From: Flavobacteriaceae bacterium
GTDB taxonomy: Bacteria; Bacteroidota; Bacteroidia; Flavobacteriales; Flavobacteriaceae
Length of the DNA stretch: 6,995 nt
Assembly (NCBI GenBank): GCA_016763595.1
Contig: JAESTN010000094.1
Location: 1-6,995, forward strand
Direction: 5' to 3'
Shown: one piece after another, positions 1 to 6,903 of the stretch
Position numbering within the stretch: the stretch's first letter is position 1
Layout: the number at the start of each line of letters is the position of its first letter
The notes under the pieces: generated by a model
The model's input: the letters and a program-made list of their open reading frames with translations, nothing else
What the model was told of the DNA's origin: nothing
Database searches by the model: none
Translations under genes and position numbers: made by a program

Positions 1-70
1 GCCCATGGTGTAATTGGTAACACACCGGTTTTTGGTACCGACATTCAAGGTTCGAGTCCTTGTGGGCCAA
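1..70 (+). tRNA. tRNA-Gln (anticodon UUG), 5' end cut by window edge
   Basis: Decodes CAA (and CAG by wobble) glutamine codons. The cloverleaf can be drawn directly. The acceptor 3' strand at 63-69 pairs with 1-5, and the first two bases (expected TG) lie outside the window. The D stem is 8-10 with 21-23, with GG at 16-17 in the loop. The anticodon stem is 25-29 with 37-41, and the loop 30-36 has anticodon TTG at 32-34. The T stem is 46-50 with 58-62 around the TTCGAGT loop. The discriminator base is A70. The 3' CCA is not encoded, since CAA follows, so it must be added by the CCA-adding enzyme. The outermost anticodon-stem pair is a C25-A41 mismatch. A terminator follows at once. Identity is secure; only the 5' end is missing. 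Confidence 0.96.
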
Positions 71-74
71 CAAA

Positions 75-106
75 AAACCCGATCTTTTTTAAGATTGGGT
101 TTTTTT
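75..106 (+). terminator. Bidirectional intrinsic terminator between tRNA-Gln and usp gene
   Basis: A 12-bp stem (75-86 with 91-102, one G-T pair) closes a TTTT loop and is followed by T103-106. The other side carries an A-tract (72-77), so the same hairpin can end the tRNA transcript on the plus strand and the stress-protein transcript arriving on the minus strand, whose stop codon is 24 bases away. Confidence 0.88.
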
Positions 107-129
107 ATGTGTAAAACTTTAATGCCATT

Positions 130-957
130 TTATATAAAGAAGGTAAAGACTGGTTTTAAAGATTTTTTAGAAATACTCTTACTAATGCTTCTGCCAAATA
201 ATCTAAACAGGCCACTGCTTTCGTGAGTAGAAAGGGCAATAACATCAGCGTTAATCTCTTTTGAGAAATTTGCAACCCCTTTCTCTATGGAGTCATCATT
301 GTATATATTGATGGAAAGTTGCCGTGTTTTGTATTTTTGCAAAAAATCTTTCATTTTCTGTTTCGCTTTTTTTGTGCTCTTGAACCTGTTCATTGTGTTC
401 ACATTCAGTAAATGAATTTTGCTTTCAAACTTTTGCGTAAAATCTAAGAGTACTTCAAACGATTTTCTGTTTTCTTCTTCGAAATCAGAAACAAAAACCA
501 ATTCTTTTATTTTTATGTCTTCTGGGTCTTTGTTGATCGCTAAAATTGGAATTTTTGATTCTCTAGCTACTTTTTTAGCCAATGAGCCTATTAAAAGTTC
601 ATCGATAATGGATTTATCTTTTGAGCCCATAATAATTAAATCCGGTTTTATTCTGGCGCTAAATTTTAAAATACCATCATAAGGAGATTCAAATCGAAGG
701 GCATATTTTACAGTAGTGGATTCGTCAAATAATTGTGTTTTGAATTCTAGAATTTTTTCTTTCACTTTCTGAATGTAATGCATGCTTTGTGGGACACCAA
801 AATCACTTCCAGAGCCCATGTCTACATGTCCTTCTGGTATTTGCACCATGTGTAAAAGAAATACTTCAATGTCTGTATTGTTTGCTATTTTTGAAGCTAA
901 TTTGATTGCGTGCATGGACTGCACAGAAAAATCTAAAGGAACTAGAATTTTTTTCAT
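130..957 (-). CDS. Tandem-domain universal stress protein (UspA family)
   Basis: A 275-residue cytoplasmic protein made of two Usp (Rossmann-like) domains, about 1-142 and 150-275; such proteins are linked to stress and growth-arrest responses. Domain 1 begins with MKKILVPLDFS, the classic Usp opening with Asp9. It ends with a variant nucleotide-binding motif, G111-x2-D114-x9-G124-S125, where family members that bind ATP have G-x2-G-x9-G-(S/T). In domain 2 the matching region (243-257) reads S-x2-E-x9-R-S, so all three glycines are lost and ATP binding there is doubtful. The start at 957 is chosen because the family alignment begins at MKKIL. The frame stays open to an ATG at 1017, but those 20 extra residues resemble no Usp N-terminus. 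No Shine-Dalgarno is needed or seen. A weak -7-like TATATTTA lies on the minus strand at 994-1001. The gene is divergent from rimP. The exact physiological role cannot be told from sequence. Confidence 0.93.
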   Translation of the reverse strand: MKKILVPLDFSVQSMHAIKLASKIANNTDIEVFLLHMVQIPEGHVDMGSGSDFGVPQSMHYIQKVKEKILEFKTQLFDESTTVKYALRFESPYDGILKFSARIKPDLIIMGSKDKSIIDELLIGSLAKKVARESKIPILAINKDPEDIKIKELVFVSDFEEENRKSFEVLLDFTQKFESKIHLLNVNTMNRFKSTKKAKQKMKDFLQKYKTRQLSINIYNDDSIEKGVANFSKEINADVIALSTHESSGLFRLFGRSISKSISKKSLKPVFTFFI

Positions 958-1024
958 GTTGTAATTTTTTTGATAAAAGTTACAGGAGGTAGGTAAATAT
1001 ACAAAAAAAAATGACACGAACCTA

Positions 1025-1056
1025 TTTGGGTATTAATGAATAAGTTAGTATATTTG
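1025..1056 (+). promoter_or_regulatory. Bacteroidota-type promoter of the rimP-nusA-infB operon
   Basis: TTTG at 1025-1028, a 20-nt spacer, then TATATTTG at 1049-1056. This matches the known Bacteroidota housekeeping promoter (TTTG or TTG around -33, TAnnTTTG around -7) at every defined base and with a normal spacer. The transcription start is expected about 1060-1065, giving a leader of roughly 55-60 nt before rimP. No comparable second promoter was found before nusA or infB, so this one probably drives all three genes. Confidence 0.8.
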
Positions 1057-1084
1057 CAGCGAAAATAACGTAAAAGAAGAATGA

Positions 1085-1109
1085 AGGGGGCTAAACAGCC
1101 CCTCTTTTT
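1085..1109 (+). terminator. Terminator-like hairpin in the rimP leader (candidate attenuator)
   Basis: GGGGCT (1087-1092) pairs with AGCCCC (1097-1102) around an AAAC loop. The stem may extend by G1086 with T1103, or with C1104 by bulging T1103. It is followed by CTTTTTA, with T1105-1109. This is a GC-rich stem plus U-tract, as in an intrinsic terminator. It lies between the promoter and the rimP start codon, so transcripts could end after about 45 nt. No converging gene needs a terminator here, because the neighbouring usp gene points away. Whether it terminates, regulates or only structures the leader is inference. Confidence 0.6.
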
Positions 1110-1118
1110 ATATCTACA

Positions 1119-1580
1119 ATGGATAAGAAAATAATACAAGATTTACTAGAAGAAGCATTGGCAGTGAATAAGAGTTTATTCTTAATAGATTTGTCTTTTT
1201 CGCTGGACAATAAGATTCAGATTGTTATAGATGGTGATAGCGGTGTACCTTTAAACGAGTGTATGCGAATTAATAGAGCTATCGAGAATAATTTTGAGAA
1301 AGAAGAAGTAGATTTTGCGTTGGAAGTTACCTCGCCAGATATTGCTCAGCCGTTAAAGGTTAAAAGGCAGTATCTAAAAAATTTAAATAGAATACTAAAG
1401 GTTAAAACGAATGATGCGTTCGTAGAGGGAACCTTGTCAGAAGTAAATGAAGAGCATATAGTTTTAACTTGGAAAGCAAGAGAACCTAAGCCAATTGGTA
1501 AAGGGAAAGTTACTGTTGTGAAAACGGCAACATTAGCATTTCAAGATATAAAAGAAGCAAAAGTGAAGATAATTTTTTAA
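1119..1580 (+). CDS. rimP: Ribosome maturation factor RimP
   Basis: Cytoplasmic factor for late 30S subunit assembly; the family binds the S12 region of pre-30S particles. At 153 residues it has the normal RimP length. The N-terminal alpha/beta domain (about 1-80) carries the family signature around 66-76, ALEVTSPDIAQ, followed by PLK and RQY; many homologues have Gly where this protein has Asp74 after SP. The C-terminal part (about 85-153) is the SH3-like barrel, with the usual K-G-K-V-x-V strand and a closing I-K-E-A-K-V strand. The ATG at 1119 fits the family start, and the upstream sequence is A/T-rich with no Shine-Dalgarno, as is usual in this phylum. It is the first gene of the operon, 10 nt before nusA, and sits directly behind the leader hairpin. 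The order rimP-nusA-infB is conserved across bacteria, which supports the call. Confidence 0.95.
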   Translation: MDKKIIQDLLEEALAVNKSLFLIDLSFSLDNKIQIVIDGDSGVPLNECMRINRAIENNFEKEEVDFALEVTSPDIAQPLKVKRQYLKNLNRILKVKTNDAFVEGTLSEVNEEHIVLTWKAREPKPIGKGKVTVVKTATLAFQDIKEAKVKIIF

Positions 1581-1590
1581 TAAGAGTTGA

Positions 1591-2847
1591 ATGGAAAATA
1601 TAGATTTAATTGATTCATTTTCAGAATTTAAAGACAATAAAAGTATAGATAGAGTAACATTAATGTCTATTTTAGAAGAAGTTTTTAGAGCTGCATTGAA
1701 ACGTAAGTTTGGATCAGATGACAATTTTGATATCATTATTAATCCAGATAAAGGAGATTTAGAGATCTGGAGAAATAGAATTGTGGTAGCAGATGGGTTT
1801 TCTGAAGATGATAATGAAGAAATCGAATTAGCAGAGGCAAGAAAGATTGAGCCAGATTTTGAAATTGGTGAAGATGTATCTGAAGAAGTGAAGTTAATCG
1901 ATTTAGGAAGAAGAGCTATCTTAGCATTGCGTCAAAATTTAATTTCTAAGATTCAAGAACATGATAGTACTAATGTCTTTAAACAATTTAAAGACTTAGT
2001 AGGGGAGATTTACAGTGCAGAAGTGCATCATATTCGCCATAATGCAGTGATCTTATTAGACGATGAAGGAATCGAAATGGTGTTGCCTAAAAGTGAGCAA
2101 ATTCGTTCGGACTTTTTTAGAAAAGGAGATTCTGTTAGAGCAGTTATTAAATCAGTAGAATTAAGAGGGACAAAACCGGCGATTATTTTATCTAGAACTT
2201 CACCAGAGTTTCTAGTGAAATTATTCGAGCAAGAAATTCCAGAAGTTTTTGATGGATTAATTACTATTGAAGGAGTTGCAAGAATACCAGGAGAAAAAGC
2301 AAAAGTAGCCGTAGATTCTTATGATGATAGAATTGATCCAGTTGGAGCATGTGTTGGTATGAAAGGATCTCGTATTCACGGAATTGTTCGTGAATTAGGA
2401 AACGAAAATATTGATGTAATCAATTATACTAAAAATGAACAATTATTTATTGCTAGAGCATTAAGTCCTGCAAAAATTGTTTCAATGGAAATTAAACCAG
2501 CTGAGGAAGTAATTGACGGTAAAAAAGGACGCGTAAATGTGTTCTTAAAACCAGAAGAAGTTTCTAAAGCGATTGGTAAAGGTGGAGTGAATATTAGATT
2601 GGCAAGTCAGTTGACAGGTTATGAAATTGATGTTCAACGTGAAGGAATAGAAGACGAGGATGTTGAATTAACTGAATTTGGTGATGAAATCGAAGGATGG
2701 GTAATTGACGAATTGAAGAAAATCGGATTAGATACAGCAAGAAGCGTGTTGGAAAAAGACGTTGCAGAATTGCTTAAAAGAACGGACTTAGAAGAGGAAA
2801 CAATTTTAGAAGTTCAACAAATATTAAAAGAAGAATTTGAAGATTAA
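1591..2847 (+). CDS. nusA: Transcription termination/antitermination factor NusA
   Basis: Binds RNA polymerase and nascent RNA, promoting pausing and hairpin-dependent termination and taking part in rRNA antitermination complexes. At 418 residues, domains in order are: N-terminal RNA-polymerase-binding domain (about 1-125); S1 domain (about 136-203, ending in the typical LSRT at 200-203); KH1 with GMKG at 256-259; KH2 with GKGG at 329-332. A short acidic C-terminal tail (about 365-418) resembles a single helix-hairpin-helix unit. The paired acidic repeats that extend E. coli NusA to 495 residues are absent, which is normal outside Proteobacteria. The start at 1591 gives the family N-terminus, with an acidic first helix containing a SILEEVFRAAL segment. 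The 10-nt gap to rimP implies co-transcription, and infB follows after 91 nt. Confidence 0.97.
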   Translation: MENIDLIDSFSEFKDNKSIDRVTLMSILEEVFRAALKRKFGSDDNFDIIINPDKGDLEIWRNRIVVADGFSEDDNEEIELAEARKIEPDFEIGEDVSEEVKLIDLGRRAILALRQNLISKIQEHDSTNVFKQFKDLVGEIYSAEVHHIRHNAVILLDDEGIEMVLPKSEQIRSDFFRKGDSVRAVIKSVELRGTKPAIILSRTSPEFLVKLFEQEIPEVFDGLITIEGVARIPGEKAKVAVDSYDDRIDPVGACVGMKGSRIHGIVRELGNENIDVINYTKNEQLFIARALSPAKIVSMEIKPAEEVIDGKKGRVNVFLKPEEVSKAIGKGGVNIRLASQLTGYEIDVQREGIEDEDVELTEFGDEIEGWVIDELKKIGLDTARSVLEKDVAELLKRTDLEEETILEVQQILKEEFED

Positions 2848-2938
2848 TTTTTTAATCAGACAATTATAAATTATTCGGAGAGTATAACTATACAACGTAT
2901 AAAGTGTATTTTCTTTAAAGGCTAAACAATAAATATAT
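2848..2938 (+). other. nusA-infB spacer, no clear signal
   Basis: A 91-nt A/T-rich gap inside the operon. I see no terminator and no TAnnTTTG promoter element. The 9-mer GGCTAAACA at 2920-2928, 10 nt before the infB ATG, also occurs in the loop of the rimP leader hairpin (1089-1097); this may be chance. The gap serves as the infB 5' leader. Confidence 0.5.
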
Positions 2939-5761
2939 ATGGCTGAAGGCAAAACAACGAGGCTTAATAAAGTTTTAAGAGAATTAAATATTTCTTTAGA
3001 TAGAGCGGTAGAGCACTTATCAAAAAATGGACATGAAATAGAAGCGCGTCCAACTACCAAAATATCAGGAGAGGTATATCAAGTGTTACTTGATGGTTTT
3101 CAAACTGACAGAACTAAGAAGGCGGCTTCAAAAGAGGTGGGAGAAGAGAAGAGAAAGGAGAAAGAAGCCATTCGTTTAGAATTAGAAGCTAAGCTACAGA
3201 AAAAGCGTTTAGAAGAAGAAGCTAAAAAAGAAGTTTTAAAAGCAAAAGCAGAAAAGCTAGAGATAAAAACTGTTGGTAAAATTGATATTGAAAAGCTGTC
3301 TGCTAAAAAGGAAACTGTTGAAAAACCAGTTGAGAAAGTTGCAGCCCCTGTTCAAGAGAAAAAGGTAGAAGAAGCGAAAGTAGAAACTCCTGTTGCTTCT
3401 CCTGTTAAAGAGGTAGAAGTTGTTCAAGAAAAAAAGGTAGAAACCAAGATAGAGAAAGCTACACCTGTTAAGCCTAGGGTTCAAGCTCCTATTGAAAAAG
3501 AAGCCATTAAGAAAAATATTGTTAAGCCACAACAACAAGCTAAAAATACGGCCGTGCCAGAAGTAAATGCAGAGAATGCAGAGAAATTGACAACGCAGTA
3601 TAAAAAGTTGGATGGGCCAAAAATAACAGGTCTGAAAATTGACTTAAAACAATTTGAAAGACCAAAGAAAAAGAAACCAGATCCAAAAGCTGCTGGAAGT
3701 AATGATCCTAGGAAGAAAAGAAAGAGAATTGTAAAGCCTGCTAATAATAATAGAAATAACCCAGGCGGTGCAAATGCTAGAAGAGGTCCTGGTGGAACTG
3801 CTAGAGGTGGATTTAAAGGAAGAGGAGCTGCAAGACCTGCAGTAAAGAAAGAAGAACCTACAGAAGCTGAAGTACAAAAACAAGTACGTGAAACATTAGA
3901 AAGACTTCAAGGGAAATCTAGTAAAGGTAAAGGAGCAAAATACCGTAGAGATAAAAGAGATCAACACCGTCAACAATCGGAAATAAATCAAGAATTAGCG
4001 GCTGCAGAAAGCAAAATCTTAAAAGTAACAGAATTTGTTACCGTAAGTGAGGTTGCAACCATGATGGATGTGCCAGTTATTAATATTATTTCTGCCTGTA
4101 TGTCTCTTGGAATGATGGTGACAATGAATCAGCGTTTAGATGCTGAAACATTAACTATTGTAGCTGAAGAATTCAATCATAAAGTAGAATTTGTTGGAGC
4201 AGAAGTTGAAGAAGCAATTATTGAAGTTGAAGATAAAGAAGAAGATTTAGTACATAGAGCACCGATTATTACAGTAATGGGTCACGTTGATCATGGTAAA
4301 ACATCTTTACTAGATTATATACGTAAAGCAAATGTTATTGAAGGTGAATCTGGGGGAATTACTCAGCATATTGGAGCCTACTCTGTAGAAGTTGGAGATG
4401 AAAAAATTGCATTTTTAGACACACCAGGTCACGAGGCTTTTACAGCAATGCGTGCACGTGGAGCTCAAGTTACAGATTTAGTTATTGTTGTAGTTGCTGC
4501 AGATGATGATGTGATGCCACAAACTAAAGAGGCTATTTCTCATGCACAAGCTGCAGGAGTTCCAATCATATTTGCGATCAATAAAATTGATAAGCCAGAT
4601 GCGAATCCAGACAATATTAAAACACAATTATCAGCTATGAATTTATTAGTTGAAGATTGGGGAGGGAAAATTCAATCACAAGAGATTTCTGCAAAAACAG
4701 GACAAGGTGTTGAAGAGTTGCTAGAGAAAGTTTTATTGGAAGCTGAACTTTTAGAATTAAAAGCAAACCCAAATAGATTAGCTAATGGAGCGGTAGTAGA
4801 AGCTTTATTAGATAAAGGTAGAGGGTATGTGTCAACAATTTTAGTGCAAACGGGTACTTTAAAAATTGGAGATTATATGTTAGCAGGAAAACATAGTGGT
4901 AAAGTTAGAGCTATGTTTGATGATAAAGGAAATAACTTAAAAGTGGCTGGACCATCAACTCCAGTATCAATTTTAGGATTGGATGGAGCACCACAAGCGG
5001 GTGATAAGTTCAATATTTTTGAAGATGAAAGAGAGGCCAAACAAATTGCATCTAAGCGTTCTCAATTACAACGTGAGCAGTCTGTAAGAACTCAGAAAAC
5101 ATTAACATTGGATGAGATTGGAAGAAGAATTGCATTAGGAGACTTTAAAGAGCTTAACATTATCTTAAAAGGAGATGTAGATGGTTCTGTAGAAGCATTA
5201 ACAGATTCTTTCCAGAAATTATCTACAGAAGAGATTCAAGTAAATATTATTCATAAAGGAGTTGGAGCAATTTCTGAATCTGATGTATTATTAGCATCAG
5301 CATCTGATGCAATTGTTATCGGATTTAATGTGCGTCCGCAAGGAAATGCAAGAACAGTTGCTGATAAAGAAGAAGTAGATATTAGACACTACTCAATTAT
5401 CTATGATGCAATCAATGACTTGAAGGATGCAATGGAAGGAATGCTTTCTCCAGATATGAAGGAAGAAATTACGGGTAATGTTGAAATTAGAGAAGTTTAT
5501 AAAATCTCTAAAGTTGGGAACATTGCAGGTTGTATGGTAATGTCTGGTAAAATCTTGAGAAGTTCTATGATTAGAATTATCAGAGAAGGGATTGTTGTGC
5601 ATACTGGAAATTTAGAAGCGTTAAAACGTTTTAAAGATGATGTAAGAGAAGTTGCTAAAGGTTATGATTGTGGTATTCAAATTAAAGGATACAATGATAT
5701 TCAACAAGGTGATGTTATTGAAGCATATCATGAAATAGCAGTTAAAAAGAAATTGAAATAA
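2939..5761 (+). CDS. infB: Translation initiation factor IF-2
   Basis: GTPase that brings fMet-tRNA to the 30S subunit and promotes 50S joining. 940 residues, a long-form IF2. Domains: a first IF2_N module (about 1-52); a long charged K/E/V/A-rich linker (about 55-260) with the repeat VQEKKVE at 138-144 and 162-168; a basic Arg/Gly-rich stretch (281-300); a second IF2_N module (about 359-419); the G domain with G1 GHVDHGKT (448-455), G2 Thr475 in GGIT, G3 DTPG (494-497), G4 NKID (548-551) and G5 SAK (584-586); a beta-barrel domain II (about 609-700); domain III with GDVDGSVEA (745-753); and the fMet-tRNA-binding C-terminal domain with GNIAGCM at 860-866, including conserved Cys865. All catalytic motifs are intact. 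The ATG at 2939 precedes the expected N-terminal module. It is the last gene of the operon; rbfA and truB, which follow in many Proteobacteria, are not present. Confidence 0.98.
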   Translation: MAEGKTTRLNKVLRELNISLDRAVEHLSKNGHEIEARPTTKISGEVYQVLLDGFQTDRTKKAASKEVGEEKRKEKEAIRLELEAKLQKKRLEEEAKKEVLKAKAEKLEIKTVGKIDIEKLSAKKETVEKPVEKVAAPVQEKKVEEAKVETPVASPVKEVEVVQEKKVETKIEKATPVKPRVQAPIEKEAIKKNIVKPQQQAKNTAVPEVNAENAEKLTTQYKKLDGPKITGLKIDLKQFERPKKKKPDPKAAGSNDPRKKRKRIVKPANNNRNNPGGANARRGPGGTARGGFKGRGAARPAVKKEEPTEAEVQKQVRETLERLQGKSSKGKGAKYRRDKRDQHRQQSEINQELAAAESKILKVTEFVTVSEVATMMDVPVINIISACMSLGMMVTMNQRLDAETLTIVAEEFNHKVEFVGAEVEEAIIEVEDKEEDLVHRAPIITVMGHVDHGKTSLLDYIRKANVIEGESGGITQHIGAYSVEVGDEKIAFLDTPGHEAFTAMRARGAQVTDLVIVVVAADDDVMPQTKEAISHAQAAGVPIIFAINKIDKPDANPDNIKTQLSAMNLLVEDWGGKIQSQEISAKTGQGVEELLEKVLLEAELLELKANPNRLANGAVVEALLDKGRGYVSTILVQTGTLKIGDYMLAGKHSGKVRAMFDDKGNNLKVAGPSTPVSILGLDGAPQAGDKFNIFEDEREAKQIASKRSQLQREQSVRTQKTLTLDEIGRRIALGDFKELNIILKGDVDGSVEALTDSFQKLSTEEIQVNIIHKGVGAISESDVLLASASDAIVIGFNVRPQGNARTVADKEEVDIRHYSIIYDAINDLKDAMEGMLSPDMKEEITGNVEIREVYKISKVGNIAGCMVMSGKILRSSMIRIIREGIVVHTGNLEALKRFKDDVREVAKGYDCGIQIKGYNDIQQGDVIEAYHEIAVKKKLK
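3350..3442 (+). repeat. Short direct repeat in the IF2 linker
   Basis: A 21-bp unit at 3350-3370 recurs at 3422-3442, 72 bp apart and in frame, with 20 of 21 bases identical. Both copies encode VQEKKVE inside the low-complexity Lys/Glu/Val linker of infB. It suggests that this unconserved linker grows and shrinks by slippage or unequal exchange. Confidence 0.7.
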
Positions 5762-5782
5762 GAAAATTTCAATATCATATAT

Positions 5783-5815
5783 AAAAAAAAGGAGCGATAC
5801 ATCGCTCCTTTTTTT
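5783..5815 (+). terminator. Bidirectional terminator between infB and the T9SS gene
   Basis: A perfect 7-bp stem (GGAGCGA at 5791-5797 with TCGCTCC at 5802-5808) closes a TACA loop. It is flanked by A5783-5790 and T5809-5815, which extend the pairing and give a U-tract on either strand. It ends the rimP-nusA-infB transcript 21 nt after the infB stop, and ends the converging minus-strand gene whose stop codon is at 5838-5840. Confidence 0.93.
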
Positions 5816-5837
5816 ATGATGTATGTTTCGTTTATTA

Positions 5838-6626
5838 TTAACGCTTTATTAAGTGTCTTATTTTTTTGACTTCTCCGTTTACAACAACCTTTAAATAATA
5901 GTATCCACGTCTTAATCTAGAAAGGTTTAATTTAGTTTTTGTGTCTCCTTCAGTAATCGATAGTGTTCTTTGGAATACTTTTTTTCCTCTATGATTGAAA
6001 ACTGTAAAATCAACATCAGCATCCATTGTACTGTTGAATTTTATATGTAAATGTCGTTTAAATGGATTTGGGTATACTTTTAAGTTTGTAATTAGAACTT
6101 CATTAGGATCAGAATCACATCCTCCTAAAGTGTCTCCATGCCATAAATGCCATCTTACTGCCCACCAAGGAATACAGATTGTTCTTCCTCCTTTATGACA
6201 AATTTTCACTTTATTGTGATGACCATGATGACCACATCTTACATCAACAACATTTACTATCGCATCAGCTGTAGTTGAACATCCATTTGCGTCCGTAATC
6301 GTAACTGTGTACGTGGTAGTTTCTGTAGGAGATACTTCAATGCTTTGTGTTGTCTCTCCTGTATTCCATTCATATGTGTACGGAGCACTTCCTCCAGTTA
6401 TTGTCTCTACAGAAATAGATGCAGTAGCAGCATATCCAAGGTATACAGTAGCCCCTTCTGTAACTGTAGCTTCTAGCGATGTTCCTTCAGCTATTGTAAA
6501 GTTTTGCATTACGGAGTTGTTTAAAGCATCTACAATTGTTACACTGTAGTTTCCTCCTTCTAAATTATTGAGGAAGTTTCCTGTTGTTGTTTGTCCGGTG
6601 CTCCACTGGTAAGAATAGGGATCTAA
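5838..6626 (-). CDS. C-terminal part of a T9SS-secreted protein with PKD/SprB-like repeats
   Basis: Extracellular or surface protein of unknown specific function; only its C-terminal part (about 262 residues) is credible here. In protein order: a partial SprB-like repeat (PYSYQWSTG, then GGNYSVTIVDALNN; about 6506-6620); a second PKD/SprB-like repeat with GGSAPYTYEWNTG and YTVTITDANGC (about 6250-6415); a His-rich link CGHHGHHN (6213-6236); a Cys/His module (6117-6212); and an 82-residue type A sorting domain (5841-6086) starting NLKVYPNPF and ending RHLIKR. That last domain is the T9SS export and surface-attachment signal (TIGR04183 type). An ATG at 6509 exists but lies inside a repeat and is not the true start. 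The frame runs on without Met to a stop at 6699-6701, but beyond about 6626 it no longer resembles the repeat (the expected Gly-Gly is missing) and base composition changes. The N-terminus is therefore lost at a break. The protein could be an adhesin or part of an enzyme. Confidence 0.82.
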   Translation of the reverse strand, partial: LDPYSYQWSTGQTTTGNFLNNLEGGNYSVTIVDALNNSVMQNFTIAEGTSLEATVTEGATVYLGYAATASISVETITGGSAPYTYEWNTGETTQSIEVSPTETTTYTVTITDANGCSTTADAIVNVVDVRCGHHGHHNKVKICHKGGRTICIPWWAVRWHLWHGDTLGGCDSDPNEVLITNLKVYPNPFKRHLHIKFNSTMDADVDFTVFNHRGKKVFQRTLSITEGDTKTKLNLSRLRRGYYYLKVVVNGEVKKIRHLIKR

Positions 6627-6705
6627 AAGAACCCTTGTCGTTGTAGCCCAAGCGGTGGCGCTCTCCCTGCCGACCTCCTCTTTATTTGAGGAAGCAAGTC
6701 ATTAG

Positions 6706-6751
6706 GAGTAAGCATGCTCGATGTAGAGCTCCCAGGAGGAGAGGCTTACTC
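6706..6751. repeat. 8-bp inverted repeat in the foreign tail
   Basis: GAGTAAGC at 6706-6713 is exactly complementary to GCTTACTC at 6744-6751, with 30 bases between them. A smaller inner repeat, GCTC (6716-6719) and GAGC (6726-6729), lies within. It could form a weak branched hairpin in an LTR transcript. No function is evident. Confidence 0.4.
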
Positions 6752-6889
6752 AGGGATGTCTCGGAGCTTGGTGTTGGTTCAGCCAGTGGGCAAGCTTCTC
6801 CCAGTCGGAAGACTTCAACTATCTTCCTCTCCGCCACCTTCATGCTTACAAGTAGATTCCTAGCTCATCTCTCTTTTCGTCTCTTCAAC

Positions 6890-6903
6890 TGGCATCAGAG
6901 CCA
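6890..6903 (+). other. Candidate retrotransposon primer binding site (initiator tRNA-Met)
   Basis: TGGCATCAGAGCCA differs by one base (C for T at the fourth position) from TGGTATCAGAGCCA, the complement of the 3' end of plant initiator tRNA-Met that primes reverse transcription in many Copia and Gypsy elements. It lies two bases after a CA dinucleotide, the usual LTR end. It would be meaningless in a bacterial gene context. Confidence 0.5.

Noticed and set aside
994..1001. Minus-strand TATATTTA as promoter -7 box of the usp gene
   Set aside because: One base off TAnnTTTG, and no TTTG or TTG at a proper distance upstream; too weak to list as a feature.
958..1017. N-terminal extension of the stress protein to an ATG at 1017
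   Set aside because: The 20 added residues fit no Usp N-terminus, and the family alignment begins exactly at the ATG at 957.
1089..2928. GGCTAAACA present both in the rimP leader hairpin (1089-1097) and before infB (2920-2928)
   Set aside because: Shared 9-mers are expected by chance in 7 kb, and the distances to the two start codons differ (21 and 10 nt).
3257..3883. Minus-strand open frames opposite infB
   Set aside because: They are antisense shadows of the Lys/Glu-rich linker, giving Phe/Leu/Ser-rich products with no family features.
6721..6760. Possible 5S-rRNA-like segment in the tail, as in Cassandra-type retrotransposons
   Set aside because: Only a short match (CCTCCTGGGA) and on the opposite strand to the expected orientation; it looks like chance.
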